A model generated the notes under the pieces. It did not search any database and was not told the origin of the DNA. It saw only the letters and a list, made by a program, of their open reading frames with translations. Positions 37,339 through 45,788 of a stretch of DNA of 64,000 bases are shown here, in pieces. The position numbers and the translations under genes are program-made. The stretch comes from Fabrea salina (Eukaryota; Ciliophora; Heterotrichea; Heterotrichida; Fabreidae): positions 54,909 to 118,908 of the forward strand of contig JALIHJ010000063.1 of the NCBI GenBank assembly GCA_022984795.1. The letters run 5' to 3'. Position 1 is the first letter of the stretch; every line of letters starts with the position of its first letter.

Positions 37339-39159
37339 TTAAGTCTTAACTCGCTTGTAAGGGCCTGAGTCTTGGGGTCTTGAACCTTGGACGTCAAGTA
37401 AGTGCGTGTAGGCACTTTTGTAAGGAGTTGACAAGAAGTTGAGGTCTGCGTAGCGTTGTTCTAGGTGCTTGACTTCTTCAATGCAAGGCCACTGGTCCCT
37501 CATAAAATCTAAATATAAAATCCACATTTCTTCTTTCTCTGGCAACTTTTTGTTAGTACTGTTTGTGAAGTTCAGGGTTACCTAGTTATACATATCATGT
37601 ATCATGTAACTACTCATCATTCGTATGTAACTTACCTTGCTTTCTTCAGAAATAGCAAGTTCTAGGGTGTCTTTGGTCTTCTGGAGTCTTTCTTGGTGGT
37701 CAGGCAGGTGCTTTAAGGAGTCAATGTAGGCTAAGTAAAGGGCTTTGCGCGATTTGACTTTGCGAAGTGCTTCTTCGTAAGTTTGTATGACAGCTTCTTT
37801 TTGTTTGAGTGTGTAGAACTGGTAGTCAGCGTACTGCATTGATACAAAGACTATAAGGGCTTCTTGTTTGGACTCTTCAGCTATTTGGAAGCACTTTGAG
37901 TAAAGGTTTTCAACTGTTTCTAAGTTGTTTTCTCTCCTTTCAAGGTTTATGTGCTTAAAAATAGCTTCGAAGAGTCCTGGCGCTACTTCTTCGTAGACGT
38001 GTTTATAGATTTCTTTGGCTTTGGACGTGTTGCCTAGCATTTCTTCAAAGTGGCCCTGCATAACAAAGCCTTCGTAGCGCCTTTTAAGGAATTCCGAGTT
38101 AGCTCTGTCGAAAAGTGCTCTGGAGGCTTCTGGTCCTCTGGTTTTGTTGAGGTAAACTGAGTACCTCATCCAGAACTCAACATAGTAACACAGAGGAACT
38201 ATGCATCTTTCGTACAGTAAAGTGATTCTTTGGTCGTTTCCTTCGTTTTCTTCGAAAGTTAAGTACTGCCTCCAGTTGTCTAGTTGTTTCTCGTCCAAAG
38301 CTTTAGCGTGGAAAAAGGTCCTTTTGATGTTTTGTTCGAAAAGCCTCCGTTTGTTGTACTCCACTAAAGTTTTTTCGTAAGTTCGGACTATTTCTCGGAT
38401 CCTCTGAGTTCTGAGTTCTTCGCACTGCGAGTAGTAAAGCATGTCTTTTTTGGTTTGGAAGTCTGCTTGGAAGTTACGAGGGTCATCGGGGTCAAGGGTT
38501 GTTTCGAGACTGCTGTTGTATTCAGGAAGAGCTACGCCGTAATGCTCCATTTTGCGTCCTCTGGCTTCGATGAACAACTTGAACCTACTGTAGTAGTCAT
38601 GGAGCTTTTCAGTAGGAACGTGCATTAGTCTCCAGTAAAGTTCTCCTACTTTTTGGTAGTTCTTTCTGGCTTTTTCAAACTCGATGTACTTTTCCCAGAG
38701 AGAACAGGACTTAAAGTTCATTCCGCAAGCTTGTATTCCTCTTTCGAATAAACTGTGTAAGAATTACTTTCGTGTGAAGTCCTCTGTTTTGTTGTTGGAA
38801 GCCCAACTGCAGTAAGCAACCCAGATTTCTGGGCCTACAGGTAAGTACTCTAGTGCTTTTTCGTATGTCCAGATTACTTTTTCTTCTTGTCTTTGAACTG
38901 AGTGGATGTCTGCTAGTTTACGCCAAAACCCGTAGCACAAAGGGTACTCCTTTAGAATTCTTTCGTAGGCTTGAATGTTTTTTTCAGGAATTTTCTGAGT
39001 AAACATTACGTATGATTCAATGTGCTTAACTAAGTCCAGCCAAGTGTCGAAGTCTAGTGGGTTGTCTGAAATGATGCTTTGAAGGCGGTGTTCTTCTTGT
39101 TTTTCAGCAGTTTCTAGGTTTTCTATAAGCTCTGTGCCTAGGATAGCTGGTTCCATCAT
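37339..39159 (-). CDS. PRPF39: Pre-mRNA splicing factor PRPF39 (HAT-repeat U1 snRNP protein), 15-nt intron plus an in-frame TAG or 54-nt intron
   Basis: About 580-600 residues of tandem HAT repeats (W-x8-12-E-x-D/Y-type: PLDFDTWLDLVKHIE, LWEKYIEFEK, LDNWRQYLTFEENEG). The match to PRPF39 includes SCSLWEKYIEFEKARKNY and MHVPTEKLHDYYSRFK. A 15-base intron (38753-38767) joins DFTR to LFERGIQACGM. Near the 3' end the frame meets TAG at 37582-37584, yet the same frame continues open to 37339 with another HAT-like unit (EEMWILYLDFMRDQW). A GTAAGT...CTAG segment of 54 bases (37582-37635) ends in this TAG and would leave the frame intact if spliced. PRPF39 helps the U1 snRNP select 5' splice sites. 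Confidence 0.85.
37582..37635 (-). other. Candidate 54-nt intron in PRPF39
   Basis: Minus-strand segment beginning AAG|GTAAGTTACATACG and ending TATAACTAG. It has a full consensus donor, is a multiple of three, and its last three bases are the in-frame TAG. It is longer than all other introns here. Alternatives are a true stop, a base error or stop read-through. Confidence 0.45.
38753..38767 (-). other. 15-nt intron in PRPF39
   Basis: Minus-strand GTAATTCTTACACAG. Unspliced, the frame ends in TAA at once; splicing gives TRNLFERGIQACG and continues into the conserved HAT repeats. Confidence 0.93.
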
Positions 39160-39193
39160 TAAAGTATGTAAATCAAGTGTTGTACTCTAATAA

Positions 39194-40147
39194 ATGAAAC
39201 AAGAAACAGGCCATTTAGGGAACCTTACACCTCAGCAAGAACACACTTTGCAAGAGTTCAAAAAAAACATTCCAAGTCTTCCTCCTAGGTACGACGACTA
39301 TTACTTTTTAAGGTTCCTCAGAGCCAGACAGTTTAAGTTGCAGGAAGCTTTGGAAATGTTCCACAACTATCTGCAATGGCGCCAAGAAGTAGACGCTGAC
39401 TCAGCTATTTCTTTTGAGTTTCCTGAAGCAAACGAAATCAAAAAGTTCTACCCCCAGTGCTACCACAAAACCGACAGACAAGGCAGGCCTATTTATATAG
39501 AAAGACTTGGACAACTCGACTTGGACAAGCTCTTCCAGATAACTTCTGAAGAAAGGTTGTTTAGGTATTTTGTTAGGGAGTATGAAAAGCTTGTTTTAAA
39601 GGTTTTTCCAAGCTGCTCGAAAGCTGCAGGTTTCAAAGTTGAAACTAATTTGTCAATACTAGATTTGTCAGGAGTGTCTATGAAGCTAATGAACAAAAGA
39701 ACTATCAATATGGTGAAAGCAACTTCTAAGATTTGCCAGGACTACTACCCTGAAATCCTAGGAGAAATGCTTATTGTGAACTGTCCAAGGCTTTTTTCAA
39801 TGGGGTGGAACACTGTTAAAGGGTTTTTAAACGAAAAAACCAGAAGAAAAATACACATACTAGGCAGTGACTACTCCAAAGCACTGTTTGAAAGAGTAGA
39901 CCCAGAAAACTTGCCTGAGTTCTTAGGAGGTAACTGCAGGTGTCCAGAAGGCTGCATCAACCAGAACGCTGGTCCTTGGAACGACTTTGAAGAATCCAGT
40001 GAGCACATACTTGAAGTAAACAGCTTAAACAGCGAAGAAGCTGAAGAAGTTGAAGAAGTAGAAATTGGAGTTCACGACTTGAGAGAAAAAGACATGCAGA
40101 GAGTACTAGAAGTTCTTGAATTTAAAAAGCAAAACTTAAAATTGTAA
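39194..40147 (+). CDS. SEC14/CRAL-TRIO lipid-transfer protein
   Basis: 317 residues. An N-terminal CRAL-TRIO-N helix bundle (RYDDYYFLRFLRARQFKLQEA in parts) is followed by the lipid-binding CRAL-TRIO domain (about 85-245): DRQGRPIYIERLGQ, LSILDLSGVSM, YPEILGEMLIVNCP and LPEFLGGNCRCPEGC. This is the SEC14 phosphatidylinositol/phosphatidylcholine transfer family. The C-terminal 70 residues are acidic and helical. It starts 34 bases from the divergent PRPF39 start and is followed by the next ATG after 2 bases. Confidence 0.93.
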   Translation: MKQETGHLGNLTPQQEHTLQEFKKNIPSLPPRYDDYYFLRFLRARQFKLQEALEMFHNYLQWRQEVDADSAISFEFPEANEIKKFYPQCYHKTDRQGRPIYIERLGQLDLDKLFQITSEERLFRYFVREYEKLVLKVFPSCSKAAGFKVETNLSILDLSGVSMKLMNKRTINMVKATSKICQDYYPEILGEMLIVNCPRLFSMGWNTVKGFLNEKTRRKIHILGSDYSKALFERVDPENLPEFLGGNCRCPEGCINQNAGPWNDFEESSEHILEVNSLNSEEAEEVEEVEIGVHDLREKDMQRVLEVLEFKKQNLKL

Positions 40148-40149
40148 AA

Positions 40150-40590
40150 ATGGACTGGGAAAACCATAAGTACGCTAACAAACTAGGCTACTACTGGTAC
40201 ACTAACCCAGAAGTGTCTCACCAAGAAAAGAACATTTTATACTTTAAAATGCTGCTTAACTACCAAGGTTTTTGGGTCAACAAGCTACTTCACGGGTTTT
40301 TATTTTACAAATTGTACCAAAAAAAATACTTCAATGTTAACACAGAATTCCTTTTCTGGACAAGGACTCTAGGCACTTTGGTGCTGTTTTACTTCTCAGT
40401 AAAGTCAACTGACAAAGTTCTTAGACAACAGTTAGTACACACTGCAGAGGACTTCCACTACAAATACGGCGCTGCAATCGACTCTTTGAGGGAAAACTAT
40501 CAAAAAAACAAATTCGACTTGAAAATGAACAAGCAACTCCAACTACAAAAACTTCACGAACAAGGTAAAAACGTAAAACAACTTCAGTAA
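40150..40590 (+). CDS. Small helical membrane protein, function unknown
   Basis: 146 residues, not recognised. The N-terminal half is aromatic-rich (YWYTNPEVS, GFWVNKLLHGFLFYKLYQKKY). One hydrophobic helix is likely (about 76-92, FWTRTLGTLVLFYFSV). The C-terminal third is a charged helix rich in Lys and Gln. The composition resembles small lineage-specific subunits of ciliate mitochondrial complexes, but this is only a resemblance. It begins 2 bases after the SEC14-like stop. Confidence 0.7.
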   Translation: MDWENHKYANKLGYYWYTNPEVSHQEKNILYFKMLLNYQGFWVNKLLHGFLFYKLYQKKYFNVNTEFLFWTRTLGTLVLFYFSVKSTDKVLRQQLVHTAEDFHYKYGAAIDSLRENYQKNKFDLKMNKQLQLQKLHEQGKNVKQLQ

Positions 40591-40595
40591 AGTTA

Positions 40596-40985
40596 TTATT
40601 CTCTAGCATCTCCATCATCTCTATCATCCGAGTCAGGCAGCAGCATTGGAGGGATAGGGTCTATGTCAAGTCTGTCTCCTTTAATGGTTTCCTTGTATTT
40701 GTGTAGGTAAATTCTCAAAGCATCTAGGTACTTTTCAAATCCCAAAGTGTTCAAGGCAAACAGCAAGTCGTCGCCGTTGATGGTTTTGCGCTTTTCGCCT
40801 AGGCACTTTTCGCAGGCTTCGCTGGTAATGAAGCTGATGAACTCAGACACACACTCCTGCACGCATTCTTTTGCGTCTTTGCTGATTTTTGCGTTGGGTG
40901 GAAGGGCTTTTTTCATGATTCTGGAGATGTTAGCTATAGGAAGGAACCTGTCTTGTTCTCTTTGTTCGTATTGATCTTCGTTCAT
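40596..40985 (-). CDS. NFYB: NF-YB/HAP3 histone-fold transcription factor subunit
   Basis: 129 residues. The complete histone fold carries the NF-YB signature: [76 protein letters not shown]. Pairs with NF-YC (and NF-YA) to bind CCAAT. The flanks are short; the tail is acidic ([12 protein letters not shown]). An alternative would be DR1, but the LPIANI/ECVSEFI and TINGDDLL motifs favour NF-YB. Confidence 0.95.
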   Translation of the reverse strand: MNEDQYEQREQDRFLPIANISRIMKKALPPNAKISKDAKECVQECVSEFISFITSEACEKCLGEKRKTINGDDLLFALNTLGFEKYLDALRIYLHKYKETIKGDRLDIDPIPPMLLPDSDDRDDGDARE

Positions 40986-41027
40986 TTATAATTATATTGC
41001 TTTAAGTTTAGTTTACTTATTTGCTTA

Positions 41028-42305
41028 TCACAGTAAGACTTCTTCCTTTTTGGTGTCTGTTGCAACCATTTCGTTCTCTACTAGGAGTTGTTCGCCCTTG
41101 GTTGCCTTTCTGCCAAAGAGTGCTCCAGAGAATACTCCAAATACAAGTAAGTACCCTATTAAACTAAAGGCAATCACCGCTTCTGCGTTTTCAAAGCCTA
41201 TGTAGTCTGTTAGGACTCCAGCCAGGGGCGGCCCTACCATTTCACCAATGAAGGTTTCAGAGTTAAGTATTCCTGATAAAAAGTCTGAAACTTGTTCTGA
41301 GTCGTACATAGTTAAGTGGGCTTCTCCTTCACTCACCATGTCTGGCAAAGCTGGTAAAATGCACAAACAAAGACCTAGTCCGAAAATTACAAGTCCTAAA
41401 ATACTTACCCAGAGTTCGTGGGGCAAACCCATGTACCCCCAGGGCCCTATAGTTAGGTCTGCAAGTGCTGTTATTCCCAGTCCCACCATCATTAGTATTT
41501 TGCGTGAAATGTTCATATAGTTCATCATCAGTATCATTAGTGCGTAACTGAAAGTAGGCACAGTAAACAGTATTCCAGATATTGAAGGGTCTACTTTGTA
41601 CCCACTTAAGTGGTTTGACAGAGTTGGGTTCAAAAAGCTCAAGCTAGAAATAGCAAGTATCACCACCAGTCCGTCCATCCATATGCCCCTTACCTTAAAA
41701 ACTTCTTTAGCTGAGATGTTTAGTTCTTTCTTCACGTAAGGTTTATCTTTTGGAATCATCAAAGCCAAAAGAGGCATGCAAGCCATAAAGAAAAGTCCAT
41801 AAGTAACAAACAAAAGCACCAGTCCACCCAAAGCATAAAGCCCAGAACCTGCTAAAGGCCCCAACATCATTCCTAGAGCACTGAGAGTGTTTACTAACCC
41901 CAGTACACTTTCCATTCGGTCAGGATAAGTGCAAGACACAATAGCGTAGGTAGCTGTTCCCATAGCCCCAGCTCCTAGCCCCTGTACCAGTCTGTTTAGT
42001 AAGCCCACAACTACAAACCAATTTTTGTCCAGAAACACCACTGAAGAAAACCCTAGCGTCGAGGATGCCTCTAAAAAGCACCCTACAAACAGGAGTTTTT
42101 TTCTTCCTATTTTCGAGCAGTACTTTCCAAAAATTGGTGAGGAAATCGATGCTGCTATTGGGTAGCCACTGAATATGAGCCCAATCATGCTTGAACTTAT
42201 TCCTTTCTCCTCTGCTTCAGGAGGCAGGAAAGGGGCTATTACTGAATAGACAGAAGTAGCCAGCATTTGGACAAACAAAAGTGCTACCAATGCGTAATCT
42301 GCCAT
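41028..42305 (-). CDS. MFS transporter (SLC18B1-like, vesicular amine/polyamine type)
   Basis: 425 residues with about 12 helices. The start FVQMLATSVYSVIAPFLPPEAEEKG and the motif-A region GKYCSKIGRKKLLFVG, followed by GLLNRLVQGLGAGAMGTATYAI, resemble SLC18B1 (vesicular polyamine transporter) and related DHA1 antiporters. The tail is short and charged with a di-leucine-like end (EEVLL). The substrate is inferred from family only. About 120 AT-rich bases separate its start from the tRNA gene. Confidence 0.83.
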   Translation of the reverse strand: MADYALVALLFVQMLATSVYSVIAPFLPPEAEEKGISSSMIGLIFSGYPIAASISSPIFGKYCSKIGRKKLLFVGCFLEASSTLGFSSVVFLDKNWFVVVGLLNRLVQGLGAGAMGTATYAIVSCTYPDRMESVLGLVNTLSALGMMLGPLAGSGLYALGGLVLLFVTYGLFFMACMPLLALMIPKDKPYVKKELNISAKEVFKVRGIWMDGLVVILAISSLSFLNPTLSNHLSGYKVDPSISGILFTVPTFSYALMILMMNYMNISRKILMMVGLGITALADLTIGPWGYMGLPHELWVSILGLVIFGLGLCLCILPALPDMVSEGEAHLTMYDSEQVSDFLSGILNSETFIGEMVGPPLAGVLTDYIGFENAEAVIAFSLIGYLLVFGVFSGALFGRKATKGEQLLVENEMVATDTKKEEVLL

Positions 42306-42423
42306 TTATGATGTAATATGTTAAGAAACTCTAACAAACTTAATAAATACTTACTAGAGGTAAGTACACAGTAAACTAAAAGTTGAAACAGATATATACC
42401 TATTTAATTGACATTAGGTACGA

Positions 42424-42494
42424 GCACTGTTAGTCTAGGGGTAAGATGGTAGCCTCCCAAGCTACCGGCCCGGGTTCGAGTCCCGGACAGTGCA
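42424..42494 (+). tRNA. tRNA-Gly (anticodon CCC)
   Basis: A full cloverleaf of 71 bases. Acceptor stem GCACTGT pairs with ACAGTGC, discriminator A. D arm GTCT/AGAT, anticodon stem GTAGC/GCTAC around loop CTCCCAA (anticodon CCC), T arm CCGGG/CCCGG with loop TTCGAGT. No intron. The B box is GGTTCGAGTCC. CCA is not encoded. It lies 19 bases before the ATG of the next protein gene on the same strand. Confidence 0.96.
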
Positions 42495-42497
42495 TAC

Positions 42498-42502
42498 TTT
42501 TT
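42498..42502 (+). terminator. RNA polymerase III terminator (T5)
   Basis: Five T residues start 3 bases after the tRNA discriminator base, as usual for Pol III termination. It lies within the short leader of the downstream protein gene. Confidence 0.75.
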
Positions 42503-42513
42503 ATAATCTAAAA

Positions 42514-43374
42514 ATGCAGTACGAGACTCCCGAGAAAAAGATCCAGCTTGAGTCAGACACCTCAGACTCTTTTATTACAACGCTTGCTTCATCCCCCGTG
42601 AAGTCCAGAAGGGCTAAACTGAACCTTAGCTCAACTTCACTACTAAAGGATCTGAGGTCCTCAAACAATTCTTTTAACAGTCATTCCAAAAAGCGACGCT
42701 ACTTAGACAGAAGCCTAGAACTCTCCCGGGTTTCTTCAAAAATGTTCAAAAGAACCTTTGGAAAATCCCGCTTTGACTCTGACTCCATTCCACAAGCCCA
42801 GTTCGATTTGAATCAAATCCGCACCGAAACTAAGAAATTACTTAACGAAGCTAAAGCTTTCAAGCAGAAAGAAGACCTAACAATGTACAAAGACTGGATA
42901 GCTGCACTCAAAACAAGAGAGTCGCAGGAAAAACAAGAAATCCAAGATAACATGAAGCATAACCAACGACAAGAAGACAACTTCAAAAAATTCCAACAAA
43001 AAGAAAGCATCAAAAAGAAGATCTTGGAAAAGAGGTTTAAAGAACTTGAAGCCAAAGCTAACAAAGAAGTTTCAGAAAAACAGAAAATCAAAGAAAGAAG
43101 AGAGAACGAAGAAGAATTGCAAAGGGAACTAGAAAAACACCAACTCAGAACTGAACACCAAAAAATGCTAAGGCAAAGGAAGTACCGAGAACAACTCGAA
43201 ACCAGAAGCAGCCGTCAAGAATTCTACTACTTAATGAGGAAAAAGCAGCAAGAAGAGCATACTCACGAAAAGAAAGAACAAGAGTACTTGATCGCTAGCC
43301 AAGTTGCAGGAGATTTCATCAGAGCTAAGTCAATACACGATAACGCAAGAGAAAGCTTCTTAGCTACTCAGTAA
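42514..43374 (+). CDS. Coiled-coil protein, function unknown
   Basis: 286 residues from the ATG at 42514. An in-frame GTG at 42490 lies inside the tRNA and is not a credible start. The N-terminal 90 residues are Ser/Arg-rich and probably disordered (LASSPVKSRRAKLNLSS). Residues about 100-275 form a long, highly charged coiled coil (QQKESIKKKILEKRFKELE). No family recognised; such proteins are often cytoskeletal in ciliates. Confidence 0.75.
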   Translation: MQYETPEKKIQLESDTSDSFITTLASSPVKSRRAKLNLSSTSLLKDLRSSNNSFNSHSKKRRYLDRSLELSRVSSKMFKRTFGKSRFDSDSIPQAQFDLNQIRTETKKLLNEAKAFKQKEDLTMYKDWIAALKTRESQEKQEIQDNMKHNQRQEDNFKKFQQKESIKKKILEKRFKELEAKANKEVSEKQKIKERRENEEELQRELEKHQLRTEHQKMLRQRKYREQLETRSSRQEFYYLMRKKQQEEHTHEKKEQEYLIASQVAGDFIRAKSIHDNARESFLATQ

Positions 43375-43501
43375 CTTAAGGTAATTCAGTTTGAAAATCA
43401 ATTAAGGAAATATACTTAAGATAAAGATTAAGATACCTGTTAACAAAAATATTGTCCTGAAAAGCAATAGCTAGGATCAAAACTGTTGATAATTTATTAA
43501 C

Positions 43502-44008
43502 CTAGTAATAAACTGAAGAGTTGACGCTTCTTATTTCCCTAGCCAAAGGAAGAGAGCACTGAGACTTTTCATCTTTGATTTCTGGTAAGTGGACTTGGAC
43601 GGTCTTTCTCTGGAGTTCAGAGTCTAGCGTACTTGGGGGAGCATATATGCCTGCAAATCTCTTGGCTTGATGTCTTGGCCTAGCTCTTTTTATCTGTTCT
43701 CTCGGTATGCCTTCTATTAAATGAGTTCTTTTGTGCAAGGAGAGTTGGCTAGCATACCGATAGGACTCCTTGCACACTGAGCACACGTAAGGTGTGTTCC
43801 CTGTGTGCAGGTTGAGATGCTCCCTTAAATTCTGAAGGTTTGCGAAGAACTTGAGGCAAAAATTGCACTGGTATTGCTTACATTTAAGGTGGACTGTCTC
43901 TATGTGGCGTTTGAGGTTGTACTTAGTTGGGAATTCTTTGCAGCAGTTACTGTAGTAACAGCAGTATACCGTCATCGTTACTTCTGCCTTAAAGAACTCT
44001 TTTTCCAT
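43502..44008 (-). CDS. Three-finger C2H2 zinc-finger protein
   Basis: 168 residues. Three C2H2 fingers lie in the first 110 residues: CCYYSNCCKEFPTKYNLKRH, then CNFCLKFFANLQNLREHLNLH, then CSVCKESYRYASQLSLHKRTH in parts. The linker HTGNTPYVC is close to the TGEKPY linker of DNA-binding fingers. A basic stretch follows (EQIKRARPRHQAKRF), a possible nuclear localisation signal. Likely a DNA-binding transcription factor; the target is unknown. AT-rich gaps of 127 and 214 bases flank it. Confidence 0.85.
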   Translation of the reverse strand: MEKEFFKAEVTMTVYCCYYSNCCKEFPTKYNLKRHIETVHLKCKQYQCNFCLKFFANLQNLREHLNLHTGNTPYVCSVCKESYRYASQLSLHKRTHLIEGIPREQIKRARPRHQAKRFAGIYAPPSTLDSELQRKTVQVHLPEIKDEKSQCSLPLAREIRSVNSSVYY

Positions 44009-44222
44009 TATTTAATTACCCGATTGACTTTAAAATTTTGAGCAAACTTAGTTTTGACTCAAATGTCCGTTTTTCACTAGTGACAGGTATTTTTCAGTTG
44101 TACTTTTTACAAAAAATCAACTAAAAAAGTTGAATTGATTAGTAGGATTCATTCCCTTTCCATTTACTTTAGGTATTTAAATCTCTAAATTAATCAGAGT
44201 TAATTGAAATTTTGATAAATCA

Positions 44223-44777
44223 ATGGATAACAGTAAGAAAGTTTTGTTAGTAGCAACTGGCTCTGTAGCAGCAATAAGAACGGATAAAATAGCTCAGTCG
44301 TTAATAGAAGAGGGATACTCAACCAAAGTGATACTTACCCCTTCAGCTGAACCTTTCTTTACCCAGACAAGCGAGTATGAATTAATAGACGAAAAAAAAC
44401 ACTGGGAAGCTTGGGAGCACTCCCGAAGTGTACTACACATTGAACTACGCAACTGGGCAGACCTCATACTAGTAGCTCCGCTGAGTGCAAACACCCTTGC
44501 TAAGATGGCAAATGGTTTGTGCGATAACTTGCCTACCTGCATAGTTCGTGCATGGGACACATCAAAACCTATGCTTTTGGCCCCGGCAATGAACACTTAC
44601 ATGTGGAACAACCCCTTTACAGAAGAACAACTTAAAAAAGTAGCAGAAGTTTACAGAGCTGAAGTGATTCCACCCATATCCAAAACTTTAGCTTGTAAAG
44701 AAATAGGAGTGGGAGGCATTGCTGACACTGAAGTGATTGTTCACAAAGTTAAAAGAGTCTTACCTTTAAGTGAATAG
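44223..44777 (+). CDS. PPCDC: Phosphopantothenoylcysteine decarboxylase (CoA synthesis)
   Basis: 184 residues of the HFCD flavoprotein family, which decarboxylates 4'-phosphopantothenoylcysteine to 4'-phosphopantetheine with FMN. Visible are VLLVATGSVAAIRT (FMN-binding start), catalytic His72 in LHIELRNWAD, the ANTLAKMANGLCDNL segment, the PAMNTYMW motif (121-128) and Cys158 in TLACKEIGVGG, the substrate clamp cysteine. Length is standard. Its TAG stop directly abuts the TAA stop of the convergent EF-hand gene. Codon use is less biased than its neighbours. Confidence 0.95.
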   Translation: MDNSKKVLLVATGSVAAIRTDKIAQSLIEEGYSTKVILTPSAEPFFTQTSEYELIDEKKHWEAWEHSRSVLHIELRNWADLILVAPLSANTLAKMANGLCDNLPTCIVRAWDTSKPMLLAPAMNTYMWNNPFTEEQLKKVAEVYRAEVIPPISKTLACKEIGVGGIADTEVIVHKVKRVLPLSE

Positions 44778-45338
44778 TTAAGAGAAGAAATGACCCCCAG
44801 AAATAAGAGTGTCGGCATACTTAGTTTCGTCGCACCTAGTTCTGTTGAAGTTAGTTTTAGTAGCAGTAGGGTCTTTCCTGACTTTGGTATCATCAAAGAA
44901 CCCATGGATTTGGCTCGAAGTAACAGGGGACCTAAACTTTTCGTGGGGGTGTCCTTGAGGTCGAATGTGCTTTCTGCGCATGAAGTTCCAGTCCTCAAAA
45001 CTCTTGACTTCACTGGCTTTTTTGGACTTTTCTTCTAAACTTGAAATGAGTCTTCTTAAGGCTCCACAGAATTCCTCCCAAGAAATCCTTCCGTCTTGGT
45101 TGGTGTCGAACTCCTGCATAAACATTTCCACTTCTTCTTCTAAAGGGTCCATTCCGTAGGTTTCTTTCAGAAGGTTCCAGACTTCGCCTACTTCGATGTA
45201 ACCGCTTGAGTCTTTGTCTATGCGTTCGAAGGCTTGCTTGAATTCTTCTTCCGTAAAGAACTTAAGGCCTATTGCACTCACTAACTTCGTTTCAAATGGG
45301 TTTTGGGGCCCAAACGCAGTTATTCCAAAGAAAGACAT
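44778..45338 (-). CDS. EF-hand calcium-binding protein with possible axonemal tail
   Basis: 186 residues. Two canonical EF-hand loops: DKDSSGYIEVGE (41-52) and DTNQDGRISWEE (78-89), each with the expected Ca2+ ligands and the position-12 Glu. The C-terminal half is unlike calmodulin and contains SSQIHGFF and RCDETKYADTLI. Such short aromatic motifs recall microtubule-inner or axonemal proteins, which would fit the ciliary genes nearby; that link is an inference. Convergent with PPCDC with no gap. Confidence 0.85.
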   Translation of the reverse strand: MSFFGITAFGPQNPFETKLVSAIGLKFFTEEEFKQAFERIDKDSSGYIEVGEVWNLLKETYGMDPLEEEVEMFMQEFDTNQDGRISWEEFCGALRRLISSLEEKSKKASEVKSFEDWNFMRRKHIRPQGHPHEKFRSPVTSSQIHGFFDDTKVRKDPTATKTNFNRTRCDETKYADTLISGGHFFS

Positions 45339-45379
45339 TTAACAATTTATATTTGGAAGCCTTAAGAATTAGCTTAGGA

Positions 45380-45769
45380 TTAAGGCTGGTACATCTCTGG
45401 GTACTTGCTCCTATACTTCAGGGTATCCCAAATAATATCTAGGTTCCTTAAAGTCAATACTCCAAACACAGGAATCAAAGCTACTTTGACCAAATTAGCA
45501 GGTTGGTTCATCATAGCCCCTCCCCTCATCATGAACTCGTAAGCAAACGAAGCACCCAGTCCCGTGTATATAAGACTTGGAATCACCATGAGCTTGACAT
45601 TATTGTGGCCTGGGTATTTACGGTCATTGTACATTTTGTGGTAGAGGTCTTCCCACTCGTCGTCTTCCATTGTCATATAGCTCTTGAGTCTGTCTTCCAT
45701 CTCTTCGTATGCTCCCCTTTCGTCCCTGTTTTCGGGGCCGATCACATTGGCACCTTTAAACACAACCAT
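45380..45769 (-). CDS. Small two-helix membrane protein, function unknown
   Basis: 129 residues, not recognised. The N-terminal 50 residues are charged (MEDRLKSYMTMEDDEWEDL). Two hydrophobic segments follow (about 60-80, MVIPSLIYTGLGASFAYEF, and about 92-108, LVKVALIPVFGVLTL). It ends KYRSKYPEMYQP. Small size and composition would fit a mitochondrial respiratory or ATP synthase accessory subunit; no proof. It follows the FAN1 gene by 19 bases on the same strand. Confidence 0.72.
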   Translation of the reverse strand: MVVFKGANVIGPENRDERGAYEEMEDRLKSYMTMEDDEWEDLYHKMYNDRKYPGHNNVKLMVIPSLIYTGLGASFAYEFMMRGGAMMNQPANLVKVALIPVFGVLTLRNLDIIWDTLKYRSKYPEMYQP

Positions 45770-45788
45770 TTTCTTTATAAATATGTTG

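Noticed and set aside
42490-42513. In-frame GTG start of the coiled-coil gene inside the tRNA
   Set aside because: GTG starts are not expected in nuclear eukaryotic genes, and the bases belong to the tRNA 3' end and terminator. An ATG at 42514 fits.
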